The notes: generated by a model from the sequence alone, not told the origin. 16,689 nt of DNA from an uncultured Muribaculaceae bacterium (GCA_910583675.1 CAJTYH010000048.1:1-16689), one strand, 5' to 3'; positions 1 to 7,722 are shown, counted from the first letter of the stretch. Program-made: numbers and translations.

Positions 1-53
1 CTCTCGACCCACTGATTAAGAGTCAGTTGCTCTACCAACTGAGCTACGGAGTC
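1..53 (-). tRNA. tRNA-Lys (anticodon CTT), 5' part, cut by window edge
   Basis: Read on the minus strand from position 53, the sequence folds as the first 53 nt of a tRNA: acceptor strand GACTCCG, TA, D stem GCTC/GAGC around AGTTGGTA, anticodon stem ACTGA/TCAGT around loop CTCTTAA, variable region GGGTC, and the 5' T-stem strand GAGAG. Loop positions 34-36 read CTT, so it decodes AAG lysine codons. The T loop, 3' T strand and 3' acceptor strand lie beyond the left edge. A matching promoter lies about 45 nt upstream. Confidence 0.93.
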
Positions 54-96
54 AAATTCTATTGGGAAAGGATTGGTGCTTTCCTTAATTGCGATG

Positions 97-128
97 CAAA
101 GGTAGGAAGTATTTTTGAGCTGTCCAAA
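97..128 (-). promoter_or_regulatory. Promoter of tRNA-Lys
   Basis: On the minus strand a -33 element TTTG (128-125) is followed after 20 nt by TACCTTTG (104-97), a perfect match to the Bacteroidetes TAnnTTTG -7 box. The predicted transcript start near 90 lies about 37 nt before the mature tRNA 5' end at 53. A 14-bp inverted repeat, TCCAAA-TT-TTTGGA (123-136), overlaps the -33 element; it may be chance in AT-rich DNA. Confidence 0.75.
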
Positions 129-193
129 TTTTTGGAGATATTTTTAGAAACTTTTTTTGCGAAAAATATGGGAAATGAGGCCGGTAAAATTGA

Positions 194-352
194 GGATGGC
201 GATATCTGCTTGTGTTAGTGGGATGTGCATTGATCGTTCTGGCCGATATTTTTGTCGCGATAAACGGAAGACGAACTTGCGTGGCTTTCAGTTTCGTTGC
301 TTTTTGTGTCGGTGGAATGCTGATTGCTAATGTTTGTCCACGAGGTTTATGA
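194..352 (+). other. Hydrophobic open frame, possibly decayed small membrane protein
   Basis: This frame is open for 52 codons up to TGA at 350-352 and has two hydrophobic runs (LLVLVGCALIVLADIFVAI and VAFSFVAFCVGGMLIANV) separated by NGRRTC, like a two-helix membrane protein. There is no ATG near the front; GTG at 212 is the first usable start codon. An ATG at 168 in another frame would join it by a frameshift near 199. A plus-strand TATTTTTG at 110-117 could be a -7 box, with TTG at 89-91. I do not recognise the family, and it may be chance or a remnant. Confidence 0.15.
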
Positions 353-447
353 TGCGATCCAAGACACACGCATTGTCAATGACTATTACTAGCAAGCCCT
401 TCCGGGTGCGTGTAATGAGCTGGTATAACATCTGTCTTTGGGAATAA

Positions 448-705
448 TTAGGTATCCTCTGCTGTCAACGTACCTGAATCGTCATATTTTAATTTGTCAT
501 TCAGAACTATTATATCTGGTCGAATTCTTGGCCAATTATTGAGTGGGCGCAATCCGGATCCTCCCGACAGGCATCTTTCGTAATGAAATGTTGAACATGT
601 GCCTGGAGTGTGATTGACGGTTCTCCATTCTTGTGTTGACAGCTTGCCCTGGATATCCTTGTAGATGTTCTCCTGTTTCCTGGTCAGGAAATATTGGTCT
701 TCCAT
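448..705 (-). other. Unrecognised 85-codon reading frame
   Basis: A minus-strand frame opens with ATG at 705 (or GTG at 735) and ends at 448. The predicted 85-residue product is polar, with a segment RIRPDIIVLNDK near the C-terminus that loosely resembles the P-D...D/E-x-K pattern of some nucleases. I cannot assign a family. No promoter box or ribosome site is evident, and it lies just downstream of the exporter operon on the same strand. It could be a small gene, a remnant or chance. Confidence 0.2.
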
Positions 706-813
706 GAATTTCTGTGTGAAGTTGAATGGGGACACCAGATAGTCGCAGGGGGCACTTCATGTATCCATAGGGGGGAATAGATGCTATCTTTGAAAGCGGT
801 TGGACGGCGAGGA

Positions 814-1923
814 TTAGGATTGCTTTCGGTACGTAAAAGAGGCGATACCGCAGAATAATAGGGCGAAACACGCCAGTATGGTGTATTGTATCCAAAGGTC
901 TGCGATTGATGCCCCTTTGAGATAGACCGAACGCATTATTTCGATGAAATAGCGCGGTGGAACGGCATGAGTGAAATATTGCGCCCATTGGGGCATTGAT
1001 GCGATAGGGGTAAACAGACCGCCCATGAGCTGGAATATCATTATGAAGGCGAACATCATAAAGATGCTTTGCAGCATAGTGGAGGATGTGTTGGCTATAG
1101 TTACTCCCAGGCCCGACATCACGAGGCTGAACAACACCGCAGCAAAATATATATTGGCGATGTTGCCTGCCGGGACAAGGCCATATACAAGGCAGCCGAT
1201 AATCATTCCTACTGTGATGACAAGAAGTCCGACAACCCAATATGGTATCAGCTTGGATAACACGAATGTGAATTTGCTCACCGGAGTGACATTCATCGCC
1301 TCGATCGTGCCGGTTTCTTTCTCTCTGACAAGATTTAGCGTAGGCAGAAAGCCGCAGATTATTATGATAAGCACTACCATCAATGCCGGTATCATGTAGT
1401 TGCGGAAATTAAGTGTGGGATTGAAATAGTTCATTACGCTGATTTGCGAAAGCGACAGTTCCGCTCCGTTCGCGGCATGCCATTGCCGAAGCGTGTGGCT
1501 TATGGACTGTGCCGCGTAGTTTGCGCCCAGCATCCCTTTGGTTGCATTTACGCCGTTGGCGTCTATTTCCAGTTTGGGTTTATGTCCGTTGGTGAGATTT
1601 TTAGAGTAATTGTCTGGAATGACCACTATTGCATCGGCGCTGCCTGTTTCGATCAGTTGCAATGCGTTGCCATACGAGAACTCATTGCCTTTTACCGACA
1701 GGAATTCAGACGCGTTCATATCGGCGATTATTCGTCGCGATAGTTCTGAGCGGTCATTGTCAACTACTGCAACGCCTACATTTTTCACTTCCATGTTCGC
1801 GACAAGAGGCAACACCAGCATGACCATCAGCGGCATCGCGATTATCATACGTGGAATGAAAGGGTTCCGCATCATAAGCCGGATTTCCTTTTTGAGCAGT
1901 ATTTCGAGTATCCGAAGGTTCAT
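814..1923 (-). CDS. ABC-2 type transporter permease (YbhR/YbhS-like), second of pair
   Basis: Inner-membrane permease of an ABC exporter, 369 aa, the usual length for this family. Residues 25-42 form the first membrane helix. A periplasmic domain of about 130 residues follows, then five helices near 177-197, 225-248, 255-277, 284-305 and 343-364. The cytoplasmic loop between helices 2 and 3 carries REKETGTIEAM (200-210), the E-x-G-T coupling motif of ABC2_membrane_3 permeases that contacts the ATPases. The gene starts at ATG 1923, 8 nt after the upstream permease gene stops, and is the last gene of the exporter operon. By analogy with YbhS/YbhR it should pair with the preceding permease as a heterodimer. 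The substrate cannot be read from sequence; related systems export drugs or other hydrophobic compounds. Confidence 0.92.
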   Translation of the reverse strand: MNLRILEILLKKEIRLMMRNPFIPRMIIAMPLMVMLVLPLVANMEVKNVGVAVVDNDRSELSRRIIADMNASEFLSVKGNEFSYGNALQLIETGSADAIVVIPDNYSKNLTNGHKPKLEIDANGVNATKGMLGANYAAQSISHTLRQWHAANGAELSLSQISVMNYFNPTLNFRNYMIPALMVVLIIIICGFLPTLNLVREKETGTIEAMNVTPVSKFTFVLSKLIPYWVVGLLVITVGMIIGCLVYGLVPAGNIANIYFAAVLFSLVMSGLGVTIANTSSTMLQSIFMMFAFIMIFQLMGGLFTPIASMPQWAQYFTHAVPPRYFIEIMRSVYLKGASIADLWIQYTILACFALLFCGIASFTYRKQS

Positions 1924-1931
1924 GTCGTCAA

Positions 1932-2978
1932 TCAGTGTTTTGTATTGAATTTCTTAATGGCCAGTAACAACGCTGCGACAGTCATCACACCCAGAATTAC
2001 AATCTCCGGTATTATGTATGAGACCGGCAGCTGCTGTATCATAAGGGTACGCATGGCCGATATATACCACCGTGCCGGAATTATGCAGGAAAACCATTGC
2101 AGGATTACTGGCATATTCTCAATCGGGAACATCATGCCGGAGAGCATTATTACGGGAATCATGAACAATACGCCTGAAATCAAAAGAGCCGTCACCTGAT
2201 TCGATGCGAGGGTGGATATGAACAGTCCCAACGACAGGGCAAGGATAATGTAGACCACGGTTACCCATATTACATTGAGCACACTTGCAGAGAAGGGGAT
2301 TCCAAGAGTAGTGTAGCTCAACAACAGCATTAGCGTCAGTATTATGCACGAGAGCAGGAAATAGGGGATTATCTTACCCAATATTATCGTGCGGGGTCGC
2401 ACCGGCGATACAAGCAGAAGATCCATGGTACCTGTTTCTTTCTCGCTAACGATGGACACCGAGGTCATCATGGCGCATATAAGTATGAAGATCATGCCCA
2501 TTATGCCCGGTACAAAATTGTATGCGCTTTTAAGCTGCGGATTATACAGTGTGTTTGTGATAATCGGGATTTCAAGGTTTCCGTTTATAATGTTCTCTAT
2601 ATATGCCGTAGCGGTCTGGGCAGTGTTGGTATTGGAGGCATCAACTATTATCTGGTGGCACAAGCGGGCGCCGTCATATCTGAGCACTACGGCGGCATCG
2701 GTCTTTCCGGCACGCAACATCGGTTCGACCTCATTGAAGGTCGCTATCCCTTGGAATGTGAAATATGGGTTGACACGGAATTTTTCCAGCATCTGCCGTG
2801 TGTCGTCGGTATGCCGCTCCACGATTGCGACAACATTTATATTGTTGACCTCTGTGGATATGGCGAAACCGAACAACAGCAGCAACACAAGCGGCATTAT
2901 CAGCACCACCGTCATTGTGCGGAAATCGCGCAACAGATGCAACGTCTCCTTTCTTATCATTGATATGAATATGGACAT
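1932..2978 (-). CDS. ABC-2 type transporter permease (YbhS/YbhR-like), first of pair
   Basis: Inner-membrane permease, 348 aa, with the same topology as the next gene: helix 1 at 22-40, a periplasmic domain to about 155, then helices near 156-177, 204-222, 235-256, 264-284 and 322-341. SEKETGTMD (178-186) is the coupling loop motif. The chosen start is ATG 2978, preceded by AGGAG at a proper distance, one of the few good Shine-Dalgarno sites in the operon. A longer frame from 3017 would overlap the ATPase gene and add a 13-residue charged tail of no family character. The ATPase gene stops 19 nt upstream. It is expected to heterodimerise with the downstream permease. Confidence 0.92.
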   Translation of the reverse strand: MSIFISMIRKETLHLLRDFRTMTVVLIMPLVLLLLFGFAISTEVNNINVVAIVERHTDDTRQMLEKFRVNPYFTFQGIATFNEVEPMLRAGKTDAAVVLRYDGARLCHQIIVDASNTNTAQTATAYIENIINGNLEIPIITNTLYNPQLKSAYNFVPGIMGMIFILICAMMTSVSIVSEKETGTMDLLLVSPVRPRTIILGKIIPYFLLSCIILTLMLLLSYTTLGIPFSASVLNVIWVTVVYIILALSLGLFISTLASNQVTALLISGVLFMIPVIMLSGMMFPIENMPVILQWFSCIIPARWYISAMRTLMIQQLPVSYIIPEIVILGVMTVAALLLAIKKFNTKH

Positions 2979-2997
2979 GGCTTTAATCTCCTCTCGT

Positions 2998-3744
2998 CTA
3001 ATTACCTCTTCGGGCATCTTTTGCCACGATGCGAAATACTTCGTCCATGTTTTCCGCTCCGTATTTCTTTTTCAGGCCTTGCGGGCTGTCAAGCGCCTTG
3101 ATGCGGCCGTCCACCATTATGGATATGCGGTTGCAATATTCCGCTTCGTCAAGGTAATGGGTAGTGACGAAAACGGTCATGCCTTCCGATGAAGCCTTGT
3201 AGATCATCTCCCAGAATTTGCGTCGCGTCACAGGATCCACACCCCCAGTAGGCTCGTCAAGGAACACTACATCAGGCGTGTGCATAGTGGCTGCGGAAAA
3301 CGCCACTTTCTGCTTCCAACCCATAGGAATATCCTTTACAAGGGAGTTGCGCATATTCTCCATTCCGAGAGTGCGGAATACCTCTGCGGCCTTTACCTTT
3401 ATCTCTTCGTCGCTCATGCCGTAAATCGTGGAGAAGAGGGTGAGGTTTTCCGACACGGTCAATTCTTCGTAAAGTGAAAATTTCTGGCTCATATAGCCTA
3501 TGTGCCGTTTGATGTCCTCCGCCTGACGTGTTATGTCGTACCCGGCGACAGTCCCGGTGCCTGATGTCGGGTAGCTCAATCCGCAGAGCATACGCATCGC
3601 AGTGGTCTTCCCGGCTCCATTGGCTCCGAGGAAGCCGAATATCTCGCCTTTGCGGACTTCAAAACTTATACCGTCCACGGCAGTGAAGCTGCCGAAGCGT
3701 TTGGTAAGCCCTCTGACTGATATGGCTATGTCATTATTCTTCAT
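2998..3744 (-). CDS. ABC transporter ATPase, second half of a split YbhF-like pair (NBD2)
   Basis: Cytoplasmic ATPase of the exporter, 248 aa. Walker A is GANGAGKTT (40-48), Walker B with catalytic Glu is VVFLDEP (159-165), and the switch His is intact (VTTHYLDEA, His196). The signature motif is not LSGGxxQ but IPMGWKQ (139-145), a form I recall from the C-terminal half of YbhF-type ATPases. ATG 3744 is chosen; a TTG at 3753 would add three residues. The start overlaps the end of the preceding ATPase gene by 11 nt, which suggests translational coupling and equal amounts of both subunits. With the other ATPase it should form a heterodimer that powers the two permeases. Confidence 0.9.
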   Translation of the reverse strand: MKNNDIAISVRGLTKRFGSFTAVDGISFEVRKGEIFGFLGANGAGKTTAMRMLCGLSYPTSGTGTVAGYDITRQAEDIKRHIGYMSQKFSLYEELTVSENLTLFSTIYGMSDEEIKVKAAEVFRTLGMENMRNSLVKDIPMGWKQKVAFSAATMHTPDVVFLDEPTGGVDPVTRRKFWEMIYKASSEGMTVFVTTHYLDEAEYCNRISIMVDGRIKALDSPQGLKKKYGAENMDEVFRIVAKDARRGN

Positions 3745-4648
3745 TACCTGCAAGTTTTATGAACAGATCCTCTATATCGCCCTTTGCCGGATATATTCTC
3801 ACATCGGTCAGCCCCATTTGCGAGAGTTTTCGGACTGTATCTGCGGGATTGAATCCATCCTCGGTGACGATATGCAGCGTTGCGCCGAAGGTATAGCAGT
3901 CCTTTACATCCGGTAGTGACCTCAAGGCACCCAACAGCGGATACATCTCTTTTGCCGAGGCGTTGTAAAGGTTCTTGCCAAGGCCGTCAACCAATTTTTC
4001 AGGGGTATTCGCATCAAGAATCCGCCCCTTGTCAATCAAGGCTATGCGCTCGCACCTTTGCGCTTCGTCCATATAGGAAGTGGAAACTAGGATTGTTATT
4101 CCTTTCTTTTTCAATGTCGCAAGCATATCCCAGAACTCGCTTCTTGATACTGCGTCCACTCCGGTAGTCGGCTCATCAAGCAACAGCACCTTCGGGCGGT
4201 GGATCAAAGCGCAACCGAGGGCGAGTTTCTGCTTCATGCCTCCCGACAGATCACCGGCACGACGGTTGGGGAATTTCGCCAGCTGGGTGAAAATAGGCGC
4301 TATGAGGTCATAGTTGTCCTCCACACGCACACCGAAAAGCGAAGCGAAGAAATGCAGGTTTTCATCCACTGTCAGGTCGGGATACAATGAAAACCGTTCA
4401 GGCATATATCCAATGCAGGCACGAATCAGTCTGTAATCCTTTACTGTGTCAAGCCCGGCCACAGTCGCCGTGCCCGTGTCGGGCGACAACAGTGTGGTAA
4501 GTATGCGGTACAGTGTCGTTTTTCCGGCTCCGTCGGGGCCGATAAGCCCGAACATCATTCCTTGCGGCACGGATAATGTCACGTTGTCGAGAGCAGTCAG
4601 GTTGCCGTACTTTTTGGTGATGCCCTGTATTTCAATAGCATTGCTCAT
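3734..4648 (-). CDS. ABC transporter ATPase, first half of a split YbhF-like pair (NBD1)
   Basis: Cytoplasmic ATPase, 304 aa. Walker A is GPDGAGKTT (37-45), the canonical signature is LSGGMKQ (134-140), and Walker B is LLLDEP (155-160). The H-loop reads VSTSYMDEA, with Ser191 where His is usual, so this subunit's own hydrolysis site is probably impaired. Residues after about 215 form a C-terminal extension seen in many exporter ATPases. ATG 4648 is chosen, 14 nt after the adaptor gene stops, because homology to ABC domains begins there; the frame stays open upstream to 4804 only as a shadow of the adaptor gene. In E. coli YbhF, domains like this one and the next are fused in one protein; here they are separate genes overlapping by 11 nt. 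Confidence 0.92.
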   Translation of the reverse strand: MSNAIEIQGITKKYGNLTALDNVTLSVPQGMMFGLIGPDGAGKTTLYRILTTLLSPDTGTATVAGLDTVKDYRLIRACIGYMPERFSLYPDLTVDENLHFFASLFGVRVEDNYDLIAPIFTQLAKFPNRRAGDLSGGMKQKLALGCALIHRPKVLLLDEPTTGVDAVSRSEFWDMLATLKKKGITILVSTSYMDEAQRCERIALIDKGRILDANTPEKLVDGLGKNLYNASAKEMYPLLGALRSLPDVKDCYTFGATLHIVTEDGFNPADTVRKLSQMGLTDVRIYPAKGDIEDLFIKLAGNEE

Positions 4649-4662
4649 ATTCTTCAAATCGC

Positions 4663-5553
4663 TTATAGGCGCACCTCTCCGTATTGTCCGAGTTTCAACC
4701 GTCCGTCGTTCTTCACCGCGATCTTCACGGCATATACAAGGTTGGCGCGTGAGTCGTTGGTCTGGATTGATTTCGGTGTGAACTCGCTTTCCTGGGCGAT
4801 CCATGTTATTGTGCCGGGGTATTCAAACTGTTCGTCGCCTCCGAAGTCGGCTATTACTGTCACTTTCTGACCGATTTTAATGTTGGCGAGTTGGGCTGAC
4901 GTGAAATAGCTACGTAGGTATATGTTATTCAGATCAGCCATTTTGAACAGCGGTTTCCCCGGGGTCGCAAATTCTCCAGGTTCTGCATATTTCAGTAATA
5001 TCGTGCCGGTGATCGGTGATATGATTCTGCTTTTGGCGATCTGTTCTTCGATCTGTTCTTTCTGGTATTGCAGGGCGAGGGCATTGTCGGAAATCGCACT
5101 GCGGTTTTTCCCGAGAGTGGAGAGCAATGCGTCAAGTTGCCCGCGTAGCACTTTGAGTTGTGCCTCCGCATCGTCGCTCTGTTTCCTTGTGGCCGCCCCG
5201 TCTGCAAGTAGCCGGGAAATGCGGTCACATTCACTCTGTTGGTGCGCGATCTGTGTGCGCAATGCAGCCGCCTGTGCTGCGATGTCCGGAGATGATTGTT
5301 CGGTTGATGACTGCTGGCTCTGAAGCTGTTTGTACTGGAGCGCAAGCAATGTGGTATCAATTGTCGCTACATGCCGGCCAATGTCCACACTGTCCCCTTC
5401 CGAGATGTCAAGGGTTAGTATCTTGCCGCTTGTTTCGGATGAGACGGTTACGGTGGTTGCCTCGAATATGCCTGTCGCGTCATATTCGGTTTTGCTATGG
5501 CAAGATGCCAATAATAATATGGTCAGGACAGGAAGAAAAGTCGCCTTTTTCAT
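4663..5553 (-). CDS. HlyD-family membrane fusion lipoprotein (YbhG-like adaptor)
   Basis: Periplasmic adaptor linking the inner-membrane ABC complex to the outer-membrane channel, 296 aa. The N-terminus is a lipoprotein signal with lipobox LLASC (Cys18), so it should be lipid-anchored rather than carry a membrane helix. Two half lipoyl-like motifs lie near 37-70 and 178-210, flanking a long Ala/Gln-rich coiled-coil hairpin (about 72-175). A beta-barrel domain follows, with the motif ESEFTPKSIQT (255-265) typical of YbhG-type adaptors. The ATG start overlaps the TolC-like gene stop as ATGA (5553-5550), a translational coupling signature. Confidence 0.92.
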   Translation of the reverse strand: MKKATFLPVLTILLLASCHSKTEYDATGIFEATTVTVSSETSGKILTLDISEGDSVDIGRHVATIDTTLLALQYKQLQSQQSSTEQSSPDIAAQAAALRTQIAHQQSECDRISRLLADGAATRKQSDDAEAQLKVLRGQLDALLSTLGKNRSAISDNALALQYQKEQIEEQIAKSRIISPITGTILLKYAEPGEFATPGKPLFKMADLNNIYLRSYFTSAQLANIKIGQKVTVIADFGGDEQFEYPGTITWIAQESEFTPKSIQTNDSRANLVYAVKIAVKNDGRLKLGQYGEVRL

Positions 5554-6833
5554 CGGTTGAGTGTATGTTTTAATTGATAGATCAATTGGATAAGTTGTAT
5601 TTCATGATAGGATGCGGAGAGTCGCGCTTGGTTTTCATCGGTAATTTTCGAGAGCAACGCGGTGGTATCTATGATGCCGTTCCCCAATTGCGATTCAGCT
5701 GCCCGGCGAACATTGGCACGCAGTTCGACAATCCGGGCATCCTCCTTCATTATGTCCTCCATCTCATTGATGCGGTCGGTCTGTGACAGCGCTTGCAACG
5801 ATATGTTGAAAAGGAAGGTGCCACGATCGGTGTCAATGCCCTCGGATGCTATCTGCAATTGACGTTCCCTATTCTTTTTTGTATACAGCGAGCCTATATT
5901 CCACGATACCTTCACTCCGGCGAGTGCATTGAGGGACAGGTCGCGGTTCATCATGCTCTTGAAATTGTCGAATCCGGGATACCCGTAATATACCTGGGCG
6001 AATAGCCTGACCTTGGGCATGAGACTGCTTTTTATTGTGCTTGACCGGATTTCGTTGGCCCGGGTCTGCATATCGTAAAGGTTCAGTTCAGGACGGTTGA
6101 CGGTCAGGTTATCTGGCATATCGGCTTCCGGTTTCACCAAATGTTGGACACCGATGTCAATGCCGGTAAATATTTCAAGCACACGACGATAGCTTTGGGT
6201 ATTGCTTTGTGCCTGTATCAGCTGCTGGGATGCCGTGAGGTACTGAGCCTCCATCATATCCACATCGCTCTGCATCGCAGTGCCGTTCGTCTTCATTGCC
6301 CGCAGCCTGTTGAGATTGCCTTGCAGCAATGTTTGTGTGGCCTGAATTTGTTTTATCTGCTCATCCATCAGCAATATTCCGAAAAACAGGTTCTCCACAC
6401 GTTCACGGATTGCATAGAGTTGCACGTCAAGTTGTGCCAGATGCTCTGCGTTGTCGGCACGGACAATCTCACGCTGCGATTTTGAAGTACCACCATCCCA
6501 TATCGTCTGGTTAAGTTCGGCTGCCACCTTGTATTGCAGTTTGCCAAGTCCCGGCATATCGGTTCCCATTTGGCTCATAATATTGGAAAGAGCATCCGGG
6601 AACGATGGCACGGCGTTCTGCACGGTTCCTTGCCCGTAGATGCCTATCTGGGGAAGCCAACTCTTGTTGATGTCCGAAAGGTTTATTTCCTGGGTCTTGG
6701 AAAGTAAATCGTATTTTTTTATGAGAGGGTAATTTTCCTGCGCGTGTTCCACACATTGTTCCAGCGTGAGCTGTGCGTGGAGCCAGGTGGCGACAAGGAG
6801 CATGCCTACACCGAGAAAGAATCGCTTCGTCAT
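5550..6833 (-). CDS. TolC-family outer membrane efflux protein
   Basis: Outer-membrane channel of a tripartite pump, 427 aa, a normal length for the OEP family. It has a Sec signal peptide with probable cleavage after Ala20 (LHA-Q). The mature protein starts with LTLEQCVEHAQENYP, the usual first helix of OEP repeats. Two repeats of long periplasmic helices follow, rich in Gln, Ala and Leu, roughly residues 25-220 and 235-427. It starts 3 nt after the regulator gene stops and overlaps the adaptor gene by 4 nt, so it belongs to the same transcript. E. coli supplies TolC from elsewhere for YbhFSR; here the channel is encoded with its pump, a common Bacteroidetes arrangement. Confidence 0.93.
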   Translation of the reverse strand: MTKRFFLGVGMLLVATWLHAQLTLEQCVEHAQENYPLIKKYDLLSKTQEINLSDINKSWLPQIGIYGQGTVQNAVPSFPDALSNIMSQMGTDMPGLGKLQYKVAAELNQTIWDGGTSKSQREIVRADNAEHLAQLDVQLYAIRERVENLFFGILLMDEQIKQIQATQTLLQGNLNRLRAMKTNGTAMQSDVDMMEAQYLTASQQLIQAQSNTQSYRRVLEIFTGIDIGVQHLVKPEADMPDNLTVNRPELNLYDMQTRANEIRSSTIKSSLMPKVRLFAQVYYGYPGFDNFKSMMNRDLSLNALAGVKVSWNIGSLYTKKNRERQLQIASEGIDTDRGTFLFNISLQALSQTDRINEMEDIMKEDARIVELRANVRRAAESQLGNGIIDTTALLSKITDENQARLSASYHEIQLIQLIYQLKHTLNR

Positions 6834-6836
6834 TGC

Positions 6837-7457
6837 TTATATCAGATTTAGTTTGGTCAGTATCGTCTTGACATTCTCCTGTTTCCGGACTTCAAGAAAC
6901 TCGTCATAATCCTTGAAGAAATCTCCGGCAGCGGCTGTCAGCATGGGAGCGGCGACGAACGGGAACACATTGAGTGATACTATATCGGCAAGGAGCATCA
7001 TTGCGTTTGTCTTTACCCCGGGCAGGCGGTCAAGTTCCGACTGTATGCTTTTCAACGCAACCCCTACTTTTTCAAGTAGCTTTTCACGTATTGGAACGAT
7101 GCGATCGGGATGTACGGCAAGCTCGTTGATGATGAACCGGGGAAGGGCGGGATTTGCTGCGAGGAAGTCAAAATGACGTGATATGCCGTCTCGTATACGT
7201 TCCTTCAATGGCAGTTCTGGATTGCCGACGGCACCCAACAGTATATCCCCCAGGCTGTCGATTTTGTCGCTGACGATTTTCTCAAAAAGTTTGTCCTTTG
7301 TGCGGAAATAATAGTGGAACATGGCATGGGTTACTCCTGCCGCCTCCGCTATCTCCGTGGTCTTTGCTCCTGCATAACCTTTATCAAGAAACTCTTTTTC
7401 AGCAGCTTGAAGGATGAGAGTTTCCGTGTCGCGTGATTGTTTCTGCCCGTCTGTCAT
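6837..7457 (-). CDS. TetR/AcrR-family transcriptional regulator, CecR-like position
   Basis: DNA-binding repressor, 206 aa, typical of TetR proteins. The helix-turn-helix lies at about 32-51 (AKTTEIAEAAGVTHAMFHYY), followed by FRTKDKLFEKIV, the conserved end of the TetR DNA-binding domain. The C-terminal half is a helical ligand and dimer domain with NPALPRFIINEL (about 86-97). It is the first gene of the exporter operon, 3 nt before the TolC-like gene. The inverted repeat at 7484-7501 over its predicted transcript start is a likely binding site, giving autorepression relieved by a substrate of the pump. The match to E. coli CecR (YbiH) rests on gene order and family, not on a ligand. Confidence 0.92.
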   Translation of the reverse strand: MTDGQKQSRDTETLILQAAEKEFLDKGYAGAKTTEIAEAAGVTHAMFHYYFRTKDKLFEKIVSDKIDSLGDILLGAVGNPELPLKERIRDGISRHFDFLAANPALPRFIINELAVHPDRIVPIREKLLEKVGVALKSIQSELDRLPGVKTNAMMLLADIVSLNVFPFVAAPMLTAAAGDFFKDYDEFLEVRKQENVKTILTKLNLI

Positions 7458-7483
7458 ATTAATTGTGCTGTTTGATATTCGTG

Positions 7484-7501
7484 ACTAACATTATTGTTAG
7501 T
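7484..7501. promoter_or_regulatory. Candidate TetR operator of the exporter operon
   Basis: ACTAACATTATTGTTAGT is a perfect inverted repeat with 7-bp arms (ACTAACA/TGTTAGT) and a 4-bp centre. It begins 1 nt downstream of the minus-strand -7 box and covers the predicted transcript start, so a bound dimer would block RNA polymerase. The size and symmetry fit a TetR-family dimer. I saw no second copy in the window. Confidence 0.65.
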
Positions 7502-7502
7502 G

Positions 7503-7533
7503 CAAAGCTATCTTTTTTCATAAAACTGTGCAA
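7503..7533 (-). promoter_or_regulatory. Promoter of the TetR-exporter operon
   Basis: On the minus strand TTG (7533-7531), a 20-nt spacer, then TAGCTTTG (7510-7503), a perfect TAnnTTTG -7 box. Transcription should start near 7497, giving a leader of about 40 nt before ATG 7457. No other clear promoter is visible inside the operon, so it probably drives all seven genes down to 814. Confidence 0.7.
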
Positions 7534-7691
7534 TACTTCGATCAGATTTTTCATAAAAATATGCAGTCGGTCAGAAATGAATATGTGTAAATTTCAGAGT
7601 GGTAGGTGAATATGGCAACTGGAAATGTCTGTTTCTAGGATTTATCATAGGCCGTATGAAGACCATGGTTCATGTCTAATTCAATAATGCG

Positions 7692-7722
7692 TTTGTTGTT
7701 ATTTCGAAAATGGCTAAATTTG
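7692..7722 (+). promoter_or_regulatory. Promoter of the prolyl-tRNA deacylase gene
   Basis: TTTG (7692-7695), a 19-nt spacer, then TAAATTTG (7715-7722), matching the Bacteroidetes -33/-7 pattern. Transcription would start near 7729, about 80 nt before ATG 7810. The remaining part of the 7458-7809 intergenic region, 7534-7691, is AT-rich and shows nothing else I can support. Confidence 0.6.

Larger units (their letters stand above)
129..813. other. Gene-poor stretch between tRNA promoter and exporter operon
   Basis: No recognisable gene, RNA or mobile element was found here. Two reading frames have some protein-like character and are listed separately (194-352 plus, 448-705 minus). I see no strong intrinsic terminator for the exporter operon that ends at 814; the short ATAG-ATG-CTAT repeat near 774-784 is too weak. 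The stretch may hold decayed genes. Confidence 0.5.

Noticed and set aside
536..1240. Long minus-strand frame of 234 codons
   Set aside because: It overlaps the ABC permease gene in another frame over most of its length and is rich in Arg, His, Pro and Cys, as shadow frames are.
2979..3017. Extended N-terminus of the first permease
   Set aside because: The extension overlaps the ATPase gene, is charged and unlike the family. ATG 2978 has a good AGGAG site.
2389..3192. Plus-strand frame of 267 codons opposite the permease and ATPase genes
   Set aside because: It is an antisense shadow of two well-supported genes and has no family-like motifs.
4649..4804. Extended N-terminus of the first ATPase
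   Set aside because: The extra 52 residues are Arg-rich, overlap the adaptor gene in another frame, and precede the normal start of an ABC domain.
7664..7676. Imperfect palindrome around ACCATGGT in the intergenic region
   Set aside because: Arms are interrupted and it is not aligned with a promoter element, so it is probably chance.
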